A model generated the notes under the pieces. The model made no database searches and was not told the DNA's origin. It saw only the letters and a program-made list of their open reading frames with translations. A stretch of 10,441 nucleotides of DNA from an uncultured Eubacteriales bacterium (lineage in GTDB: Bacteria > Bacillota > Clostridia > Oscillospirales > Oscillospiraceae): NCBI GenBank assembly GCA_900546255.1, contig URCB01000059.1, forward strand, positions 1 to 10,441, written 5' to 3'. The stretch's first letter is position 1, and every line of letters starts with the position of its first letter. Both the position numbers and the translations under genes were made by a program. Below, piece after piece: positions 4,863 to 10,441 of the stretch.

Positions 4863-7016
4863 TCAGCTCCCCCCGAAGAGGGCGCGCAGTCGCTGGAAAA
4901 AGGAGGCCTTCTCCGGGGCCTTCTGGGCCGGGGCGGGGGGCTCCGGGTGGTGGAGGGAGGTCTCCATAAAGACCTCCTGGCAGTCCAGCCGGGGCTGGCC
5001 GTTCTGGGGCTCCTTCCGGAGGTAGGCGCCGCTGGGCTGGAGGAAGGAGGCCTTGGCATTGTCCCGCAGCTGGGTGTCCAGGATGGTCTGGAGCTGGCCC
5101 TGGATCTCCTTGTCCCAGATGGGGCAGGCGATCTCCACCCGCCGCTGGAGGTTCCGCGTCATCAGGTCTGCCGAGGCGATGAAGTACTTCACCTGGTCCC
5201 CCTTGCCAAAGACATAGATCCGGGCGTGCTCCAGGTACCGGCCCACGATGCTGGTGACCTGGATGTGCTCGGTCTTCAGCAGCACCCCGGGGCGGATGCA
5301 GCAGATGCCCCGGATGATCATCTCCACCTGGACCCCCGCCTGGGAGGCCTCCTGGAGCTTGTCGATGATGTCCCGTTCGGTGACGGAGTTGGCCTTGATG
5401 CAGATGTACCCGTCGCTGCCCTTGTCGATCTCCGCCTGGATCAAATCGCACAGGCTGGGCTTCAGGCCTTTGGGGGCCACCAGGAGGGCGTCGTACTCCC
5501 CCTCCAAATTGTCCGTGAGCATGTTTCGGAAGAAGGCCGCCCCATCGGCCCCGATGACGGGGGAGGCGGTCATCACGCTCAGATCGGTGTACAGGGCGCT
5601 GGTCTTTTCGTTGTAGTTGCCGGTGCCCACTTGGGTGATGTAATGGGTGCCCGACTTGTCCTGGAGGGTGATGAGGCAGAGCTTGCTGTGGCACTTGAAG
5701 TTCTCCATGCCGTAGATCACCTTGCACCCGGCCTCCTCCAGCATTTTGGACCAGGCGATGTTGTTGGCCTCGTCAAACCGGGCCCGGAGCTCCATGAGGG
5801 CCACCACTTCCTTGCCGTTCTCCGCCGCCCGGCAGAGGATCCGAGCGATCTTGGAGGTGGAGGCCAGACGGTAGATGGTGATCTTGATGGAGGCCACGTC
5901 CGGCCGGTCTGCCGCCTCCTCCAGCAGTTTCAGGAAGGGATCAATGGAGTCAAAGGGGAAAAAGAGGAGCCGGTCCCGCCGGCGGATCTGGTCGATCATG
6001 GACTCCTGCCGGTTCAGGTTCTCCGGCCACCGGGGCTGGTAGGGCACATAGGTGAGCTTGGCCCGGAGCTCCTCCGGCAGCAGCTTTTCCAGCTGGCTCA
6101 CATAGCCCATGGCCAGGGGGGAGCTGTCGTAGTACACCTGGCCGGTGACCACGGGAATCATTCCGGTGAGCAGGTCCATCATGGTCTGGCTGGGCTTCTG
6201 GCCCAGTTCCAGGCGGACAATGGCCTGGTTGGCCCGCTTCTTGAGCATTTTGGTCATCAGCTGGCGGAAGTCCTCCTCCCGGTCCTCGAACTTCTCCGTG
6301 TCGAAGGTGAGGTCGGCGTTCCGGGTGGCGCTGATGACGCAGGTCTCCTCCACCACATACTTGCCAAAGAGTTTGGGGGCCCAGTGGCGGATGATGTTCT
6401 CCAGCCGCAGGTACCGCCCTTGGCTTCCCGGCAGCAGGAAGATGGGGGGCAGGGCGGCGGGCAGGGGGATGAAGCCCAGGGACTTTTTGCCGCTCTTGCT
6501 GCTCAGCAGGGCCGTGATGTAGAGGGCCTTGTTGTCCAAATGGGGGGTTGGATGGCGCTGCCCCACAATCTGGGGGGAGAGGATGGGCAGCACTGCAGAG
6601 CGAAAGTAGTCGTCGGCCTGCACCCGTTCCTGGTCTGTGAGGTCCGGGTACTCCAGGTCCTGGATGCCCTCCTGGGCCAGCAGGGCGCTCACCCGCTGGA
6701 AGAGCTGGCCCTTGATCTCAATGAGGCCGGGGACCACCTCGTGGATGGCCTCCAGCTGCTCCTTGGGACCCATGCCGCTCTTGTTGTCCACGTCCTTGGG
6801 GGAGACGGAGGCCATATCCACCAAACTTCCCACCCGGACCATGAAAAACTCGTCCAGGTTGCTGGTAAAAATGGAGATAAACTTCAACCGTTCCAGGGTG
6901 GGGACGGTGTCGTCGGCCGCCTCCTCCAGGACCCGGCGGTTGAAGCGCAGCCAGCTGAGTTCTCGGTTTTGGGTATAGCTGTAATCCGTTAAGACGCCTT
7001 TCGAATCTTTTGACAT
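4863..7016 (-). CDS. ppk1: Polyphosphate kinase 1
   Basis: A 717-residue protein, normal length for PPK1. It reversibly transfers the ATP gamma-phosphate to inorganic polyphosphate through a phosphohistidine intermediate. The N-terminal domain begins NRELSWLRFNRRVL (17-30) and continues FISIFTSNLDEFFMVRVG, both typical of the family. In the phospholipase-D-like catalytic domains, His443 (FKCHSKLCLIT) corresponds to the autophosphorylated histidine and His597 (GRYLEHARIYVF) to the second catalytic one. TGNYNEKTSALYTDLS and IIRGICCIRPG are further signature segments. About 40 C-terminal residues (Pro/Ala-rich, ending FFQRLRALFGGS) extend beyond the conserved core. The ATG at 7016 is preceded by AGAGGG. 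The frame stays open upstream, but that part is in another frame of ppx and looks unlike protein. The start lies 28 bp inside the 3' end of ppx, so the two are probably translationally coupled. Confidence 0.95.
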   Translation of the reverse strand: MSKDSKGVLTDYSYTQNRELSWLRFNRRVLEEAADDTVPTLERLKFISIFTSNLDEFFMVRVGSLVDMASVSPKDVDNKSGMGPKEQLEAIHEVVPGLIEIKGQLFQRVSALLAQEGIQDLEYPDLTDQERVQADDYFRSAVLPILSPQIVGQRHPTPHLDNKALYITALLSSKSGKKSLGFIPLPAALPPIFLLPGSQGRYLRLENIIRHWAPKLFGKYVVEETCVISATRNADLTFDTEKFEDREEDFRQLMTKMLKKRANQAIVRLELGQKPSQTMMDLLTGMIPVVTGQVYYDSSPLAMGYVSQLEKLLPEELRAKLTYVPYQPRWPENLNRQESMIDQIRRRDRLLFFPFDSIDPFLKLLEEAADRPDVASIKITIYRLASTSKIARILCRAAENGKEVVALMELRARFDEANNIAWSKMLEEAGCKVIYGMENFKCHSKLCLITLQDKSGTHYITQVGTGNYNEKTSALYTDLSVMTASPVIGADGAAFFRNMLTDNLEGEYDALLVAPKGLKPSLCDLIQAEIDKGSDGYICIKANSVTERDIIDKLQEASQAGVQVEMIIRGICCIRPGVLLKTEHIQVTSIVGRYLEHARIYVFGKGDQVKYFIASADLMTRNLQRRVEIACPIWDKEIQGQLQTILDTQLRDNAKASFLQPSGAYLRKEPQNGQPRLDCQEVFMETSLHHPEPPAPAQKAPEKASFFQRLRALFGGS

Positions 7017-7894
7017 AAATAACCCTCTCTTACGCCGTATTGGCTGACAATCATTTCCCCGGCGCCAAAGCCTTCCACGATGTGCCGAAGGATGAGCAGG
7101 CCGGGAATCATGGTGTGGATCCGCTCCGGTTCCACCTTTAAGATCAGGTCTGCCGCCGCCTTCTGGGAGGCACAGAGGGCAGCACACACCTGCTGTAACT
7201 GCTGGATCGAGATGCGGTTGGCGCTCTCCGGCAGGTGGCATACGCGCTTAGCCAGCTTCAGCGCCGCCCGGGAGGTTCCCCCCACGCACACCAGGGGCAG
7301 CCCTTGGGGGACGGACTGATGGATCACACCCTCCATGGCCTGCTGGATGGCGTGCTCCATGTTCTGGATGGCCTCCCGGTTGGGGAGGATCTTCTTCACC
7401 CAATCCCGGTACAGCTTCAGGGAGCCCACGGGGCAGCTGTTGGCTGTGATCAGCTGCCGGTCGGCAAAGCGGACCACCTCGGTGCTGGCCCCGCCAATGT
7501 CCACGAACAGGCCGTCAGACAGGTCCAGCTCCTCCATAGCCCCGGCGTAACCGTAGCGGGCCTCCTCCTCCCCGGAGATCACCTCAATGGAAAAGCCAGT
7601 GGCCCGCTGGATGGTGCTCACCGCCTGGGTGGTGTTGGTGATGTTGCGCAGGGAGGCGGTGGCAAACACAGACACTTGGGTGATGTTTAAGGCCTCCAAG
7701 GTGTTCCGAAAGGACATCAGGCCCAACACAGCCCGGGCGATGCCGTCCAGGCTCAGCGCCCCGTCCTCTACATAGCCGGCCAGCCCGGCCATCACTTTAT
7801 CCTTGAACAGGATGGTAAAGCCCCCGGTCTCTGTGGTTTCATAGACCGTGAGGCGCATAGAATTGGACCCGATATCAATGACTGCTTGTTTCAT
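6989..7894 (-). CDS. ppx: Ppx/GppA-family phosphatase (exopolyphosphatase)
   Basis: A 301-residue actin-like (ASKHA) fold protein, the short two-domain form that lacks the C-terminal HD-type domain of E. coli PPX (about 510 residues). Visible motifs are the phosphate-1 loop VIDIGSNSMRL (5-15), ATASLRNITN (78-87), the segment SGEEEAR (107-113) with the likely catalytic glutamate, phosphate-2 FVDIGGAST (130-138) and CVGGTSRA (203-210). The family removes terminal phosphate from polyphosphate or from pppGpp. Being in an operon with ppk1 favours polyphosphate, but the sequence alone does not decide. The ATG at 7894 follows AGGAGG (7905-7900) by 5 bases. An in-frame extension upstream to 8014 has no ribosome binding site and covers the predicted leader. 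Its own sigma-A promoter lies about 120 bp upstream. Confidence 0.9.
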   Translation of the reverse strand: MKQAVIDIGSNSMRLTVYETTETGGFTILFKDKVMAGLAGYVEDGALSLDGIARAVLGLMSFRNTLEALNITQVSVFATASLRNITNTTQAVSTIQRATGFSIEVISGEEEARYGYAGAMEELDLSDGLFVDIGGASTEVVRFADRQLITANSCPVGSLKLYRDWVKKILPNREAIQNMEHAIQQAMEGVIHQSVPQGLPLVCVGGTSRAALKLAKRVCHLPESANRISIQQLQQVCAALCASQKAAADLILKVEPERIHTMIPGLLILRHIVEGFGAGEMIVSQYGVREGYLCQKIRKAS

Positions 7895-7907
7895 GATGTC
7901 CTCCTGT

Positions 7908-7929
7908 TCTGTCCCTGCCGATGGACAGA
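7908..7929 (-). promoter_or_regulatory. Hairpin next to the ppx ribosome binding site
   Basis: On the minus strand TCTGTCC and GGACAGA form a perfect 7-bp stem with an 8-nt loop, ending 2 nt before the AGGAGG. It does not pair with the ribosome binding site but could affect ribosome access or bind a regulator. No riboswitch class is recognised in the roughly 120-nt leader. Confidence 0.4.
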
Positions 7930-8020
7930 AAAACCTATTCTTTAGCATATGGAACGCGTGTAAAATCGAAAACCCTTTTTTTGTTAAATTCTTGGGAGAT
8001 AACGCAATGCCCAATTTTTT

Positions 8021-8049
8021 ATGATACTGCCCCTCGTTTCCCCTGTCAA
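8021..8049 (-). promoter_or_regulatory. Sigma-A promoter of ppx-ppk1
   Basis: On the minus strand a perfect TTGACA (8049-8044) is followed after exactly 17 bp by TATCAT (8026-8021), which matches the -10 consensus at 5 of 6. Transcription would start near 8013-8015 and leave a leader of about 120 nt before ppx. Confidence 0.85.
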
Positions 8050-8073
8050 GGAAAATCCAGAGGAAAGAAACAG

Positions 8074-8100
8074 GCCGCCCGGCGGTGTTTGCTGGGCGGC
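8074..8100 (-). terminator. Probable terminator hairpin of holB-ricT
   Basis: GCCGCCC and GGGCGGC form a 7-bp GC stem with a 13-nt loop, 30-56 bp past the ricT stop. On the minus strand CTGTTTCTTT follows, an imperfect U-tract. It lies between ricT and the ppx promoter, where a terminator is expected. TCTGCTTTTT lies on the other side, so it might work both ways. Confidence 0.5.
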
Positions 8101-8129
8101 TCTGCTTTTTGCCATGGGTTTCCTGTGGG

Positions 8130-9530
8130 TCAGTTCTGGGGGGGTGGGGTTTGGCTGCCGCCGCCCTGGCCGCCGCTGCGGCGGTGGCCCCGCCGGTGCC
8201 AGCGGGAGCGGCTCTTCTTCTCCCCGCCCTCTCCGGGTTTGGAGGAAGGGGCCTCCCGGTTGGGTTTCTCCTGTCGGGCGCCGCTGGGCTTGCTGCGGCC
8301 CCGGCTCCGGCTGCTGCGGCGGCGGGAGGGGGCGGCGCCCTCCTCCTGCTCCATGACCTCCTCTGCCAGGGCGGCCAAGCTGTGGGGGTCGGTCTGCCCC
8401 TGGAGGGGCTGGCTGCGGCTGCTGCGGTGGTGGCGGGAGCGGCGGTGCTGCTGCTTCTCCTTCTCCTTTTCCACCTCGGCCTCTAAGGCGCGCTCTGCCC
8501 GTTCAGCGTTCTTGCCCCGGTCCCCCCGGCGGCGGCGGGAGGGGGCGCTGTGGTCGGGATGGGCGGCAGCCTCCTGGTGCTCCGCCATGAACTCGTCCAG
8601 GGCGGCGGCCAGGGCGGCCTGCTCCCGGCGGTACTGGTCCTCGGGGGACTCGCTGACCTTCCGCAGCTTGGCCAGCTCCTCCTTGGGGGGCTCCACATAG
8701 CCCTCCGGCCGCTTGCCCTTGCCGCTGCGGATCACCCGGATCTCGCTGTTGTGGTAGGTCTTTAAGCTGTCCGGCGCGCTGTCCAGCCGGACCCGCACCT
8801 GCTCCCGGAGGGTGTTGACGCTGTTGATGGTCCCCGCCCCGTCGGGGGTTTCCACGAAGGAGTCGGCCTTGGGGGCGCCTTTCATCAGGTCCTCATAGGC
8901 GTTCTGCTCGTACTTCAGGCAGCACATCAGGCGGCCGCAGGTGCCGGAAATCTTGGTGGGGTTCAGGGAGAGGTTTTGGGTTTTGGCCATCTTAATGGAC
9001 ACCGGCTGGAACTCCCGCAGGAAGGAGCTGCAGCAGAAGGGCCGGCCGCAGATGCCCAGGCCCCCTAACATCTTGGCCTCGTCCCGGATGCCGATCTGCC
9101 GCAGTTCGATGCGGGTATGGAAGACGGCGGCCAGGCTCTTCACCAGGCCCCGGAAGTCCACCCGGCCGTCGGAGGTGAAGAAGAAGAGAATCTTGGTGCC
9201 CTCGAAGTTGCACTCCACGCTGACCAACTTCATCTCCAGCTCGTGCTCCAGGATTTTCTCCTGGCAAACCCGGAAGGCGTACTTCTCCTTCTCCCGGTTT
9301 TTCTCCACCACCGCCAGGTCCTCCTGGGTGGCCAGGCGAATCACCGGGCGAAGGGGGGAGACCAGCTGGGCCTCCTCCAACCGGAAATTCCCACGGACGC
9401 AGTGGGCAAACTCCTGCCCGGAAGCGGTCTCCACAATGAGGCCGTCCCCAGGCCGGCAGGTGAGGCCTTGGGGATCAAAATAGTATTGTTTCCCTTCGCT
9501 GCGAAAGCGAACACTGACAATCTCTGCCAT
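8130..9530 (-). CDS. ricT: PSP1-domain protein RicT (YaaT), with a long Arg/Ser-rich tail
   Basis: A 466-residue protein. Residues 1 to about 270 match the PSP1/YaaT family in length and motifs. In B. subtilis RicT joins RicA and RicF in an iron-sulphur complex that directs RNase Y to mRNAs and supports sporulation and competence. Cysteine clusters expected for the cofactor are present: GICGRPFCCSSF (C161, C166, C167) and GTCGRLMCCLKYEQNAY (C198, C203, C204). The other family segments include FFFTSDGRVDFRGLVKSLA. After about residue 275 comes a roughly 190-residue low-complexity tail: a charged, probably helical part (ALEAEVEKEKEKQQ) and several basic blocks such as SRRRRGDRGK, RRSRHHRSSRS and SRRRSSRSRGRS. 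Ordinary YaaT proteins end near residue 275, so this tail is the odd feature. GGAG precedes the ATG by about 6 bases. It starts 15 bp after the holB stop, as in the conserved holB-yaaT order of Firmicutes. Confidence 0.92.
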   Translation of the reverse strand: MAEIVSVRFRSEGKQYYFDPQGLTCRPGDGLIVETASGQEFAHCVRGNFRLEEAQLVSPLRPVIRLATQEDLAVVEKNREKEKYAFRVCQEKILEHELEMKLVSVECNFEGTKILFFFTSDGRVDFRGLVKSLAAVFHTRIELRQIGIRDEAKMLGGLGICGRPFCCSSFLREFQPVSIKMAKTQNLSLNPTKISGTCGRLMCCLKYEQNAYEDLMKGAPKADSFVETPDGAGTINSVNTLREQVRVRLDSAPDSLKTYHNSEIRVIRSGKGKRPEGYVEPPKEELAKLRKVSESPEDQYRREQAALAAALDEFMAEHQEAAAHPDHSAPSRRRRGDRGKNAERAERALEAEVEKEKEKQQHRRSRHHRSSRSQPLQGQTDPHSLAALAEEVMEQEEGAAPSRRRSSRSRGRSKPSGARQEKPNREAPSSKPGEGGEKKSRSRWHRRGHRRSGGQGGGSQTPPPQN

Positions 9531-9545
9531 AGTGTACTCCTTTAT

Positions 9546-10283
9546 CTACAAAGCGGCGGCAAGCCAGCCGCACAAATGGCCCGCACTGATGTTGAAGTCG
9601 CAGGCCCGCTGAATGGGGGCAAGACGGTCCAGCACCGGTAAAAGGTCCGGCCGCTGGGGCAGGGCGGCGGTGAGCCGGGCCACGGTCTCCTCCAACATCC
9701 AACCGATCTCCTCCCGGTCCCGCTTTTCCAGGGAAATGAGGAAGGGCAAACACGCCTCCGGCGGAGCGCCGGTGAGAATGAGGTTTGCCAGCTGCTCCCC
9801 CTCCTGACTGGCCTGATGGGTCTCCTCCCCCGGGGCCCGGAGGGTCTCACACCGGGAGCGGATGGTGGGCAGAAGGAGCTCCGGGTTGGGGCTCAGAAAG
9901 AGGAAGCAGGCATAGGAGGGGCCCTCCTCGATGAGTTTGAGCAGGATGTTCTGCCCCGTCTGGTTCAGCAGTTCCGCGTGCTCCAGGAGGTAGACCTTCC
10001 TTGGCGCCTCGTTGGGCAGGATGTAGGCGTCCGACCGAAGGGCCCGGACGGCCTCGGCCTTCAGCCCCTCCCCCTCCGGATCCGCCCGGACAATGTCGGG
10101 GTGGATCCCCTGGGCGGCCTTCCGGCAGCCGGCGCAATGGCCGCAGGGGGGGGCCTCCCCGGTGCACACCCAGGCGGCGGCCAGCTGGTCCGCCAGCTGG
10201 CGGCGGTTCTCCCCCACCACCAGGTAGGCGTGGGCCAGCTTCCGCTGGGCCATGCGGGTTTTTAGATGTTGGGAGAGTTCCAT
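9546..10283 (-). CDS. holB: DNA polymerase III subunit delta' (short form)
   Basis: A 245-residue clamp-loader subunit of the AAA+ family. Visible are RKLAHAYLVVGENRRQLAD (14-32), corresponding to the SHAYLF-G segment of delta', then a four-cysteine zinc site (C40, C47, C50, C53 in CGHCAGCRKAAQGIHPDI), the segment APRKVYLLEHAELLNQTGQN with ILLKLIEE (93-120), and the clamp-loader SRC motif in TIRSRCETL (143-145). The P-loop position reads GENRRQ with no GKT/GKS, so it should not hydrolyse ATP, as is usual for delta'. It is about 80 residues shorter than B. subtilis HolB (329), both at the N-terminus and in the C-terminal collar domain. AAAGGAGG lies 7 bases before the ATG, so the start is sound. 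It leads an operon with ricT. No clear promoter is seen in the 158 bp to the window edge, most of which is repeat copy 4. Confidence 0.9.
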   Translation of the reverse strand: MELSQHLKTRMAQRKLAHAYLVVGENRRQLADQLAAAWVCTGEAPPCGHCAGCRKAAQGIHPDIVRADPEGEGLKAEAVRALRSDAYILPNEAPRKVYLLEHAELLNQTGQNILLKLIEEGPSYACFLFLSPNPELLLPTIRSRCETLRAPGEETHQASQEGEQLANLILTGAPPEACLPFLISLEKRDREEIGWMLEETVARLTAALPQRPDLLPVLDRLAPIQRACDFNISAGHLCGWLAAAL

Positions 10284-10333
10284 GCCGTCGCCTCCTTTGC
10301 GTTTGGGTGGGGGTGCTGGAGTAGGCCCAGTAC

Positions 10334-10441
10334 GTACCCTCTGGGTGGGCCGCTCCGAAGCTGCCCTTGGGGCGCAGCGCCCCGTTGCCCCGCCTGCCCG
10401 GCGGGGGTCCCCATTTCTCCCGAGAAATGGGGAGAAAGAGG
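10334..10441 (+). repeat. Dispersed palindromic intergenic element, copy 4 (cut by the window edge)
   Basis: GTACCCTCTGGG (10334-10345), the invariant GGGGCGCAGCGCCCC, the CCCGCC/GGCGGG hairpin, then an 11-bp hairpin CCCCATTTCTC/GAGAAATGGGG (10409-10432) and AGAAAGAGG at the edge, matching the AAAGAA linker of copies 2 and 3. It lies 5' of holB on the opposite strand. If the pattern of the other copies holds, it belongs to a plus-strand gene end, but none is in the window, so it breaks or extends that pattern. Confidence 0.85.

Noticed and set aside
4319..4969. A 216-codon plus-strand frame in the hbd-ppk1 gap.
   Set aside because: No ribosome binding site. It runs through repeat copy 3, the ppk1 terminator and the ppk1 3' end, and its product is Pro/Gly/Arg-rich with no family resemblance.
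4821..6992. A 723-codon plus-strand frame opposite ppk1, and similar long frames opposite spoVB, crt, ppx and ricT.
   Set aside because: These are antisense shadows in GC-rich genes. They have low-complexity composition and the opposite strand holds clear family motifs.
7950..7985. TTAACA and TTTACA in the ppx leader as PhoP-type boxes.
   Set aside because: They are 22 bp apart with no half-site between, and they lie downstream of the strong promoter, so an activator role is unlikely.
7981..8007. TTGTTA ... TAACGCAA upstream of ppx as a Rex (redox) operator.
   Set aside because: The half-sites are too far apart and one is imperfect, and polyphosphate genes are not a usual Rex target.
1..10441. 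Near-identical 67-bp inverted repeats at the two ends of the window, as if it were a 10-kb transposon.
   Set aside because: Two more copies of the same sequence occur inside the window, no transposase or integrase is present, and the genes between are core housekeeping genes. The ends are members of a dispersed repeat family.
1..10441. CRISPR arrays, tRNA or rRNA genes, phage genes.
   Set aside because: Reading both strands showed no regularly spaced repeats, cloverleaf-like sequences, rRNA segments or phage protein motifs.

Overview
The window looks like chromosome of a GC-rich, spore-forming, butyrate-producing Firmicute, most likely of the Oscillospiraceae (Flavonifractor / Intestinimonas / Pseudoflavonifractor type). 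The reasons are a SpoVB-type sporulation flippase, a crotonase plus 3-hydroxybutyryl-CoA dehydrogenase pair, the Firmicute gene order holB-ricT, and strong AGGAGG-type ribosome binding sites. The genus is inferred from general gene content; no database was searched.

Layout from left to right: (1) a dispersed palindromic repeat (copy 1) at the edge. (2) spoVB on the minus strand (167-1672), with a sigma-E-like promoter just upstream. (3) A divergent intergenic region with a good sigma-A promoter reading right into crt (1981-2757). (4) A 430-bp intergenic region packed with hairpins, holding a second 65-bp copy of the 3' end of crt. (5) hbd (3191-4042) and its terminator. (6) An 820-bp convergent intergenic region with two copies of the same palindromic repeat facing each other. 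(7) A minus-strand ppx-ppk1 operon (7894 down to 4863; the genes overlap by 28 bp) with its own sigma-A promoter and terminator. (8) A minus-strand holB-ricT operon (10283 down to 8130). (9) A fourth repeat copy at the right edge.

Functionally, crt and hbd catalyse the two middle C4 steps of butyrate formation from acetyl-CoA and have the codon use of highly expressed genes. ppx and ppk1 are the breakdown and synthesis enzymes of inorganic polyphosphate. holB encodes a clamp-loader subunit and ricT an iron-sulphur protein of the RNase Y specificity (Y-)complex. No CRISPR array, rRNA, tRNA, transposase or integrase gene, or phage gene was seen.

The most interesting unexplained signal is the repeat family. 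Four copies occur in 10.4 kb, all between transcription units. They share an invariant GGGGCGCAGCGCCCC core, and one of their hairpins keeps pairing although its sequence changes between copies. The second is the duplicated crt tail, whose two differences from the gene are both silent.
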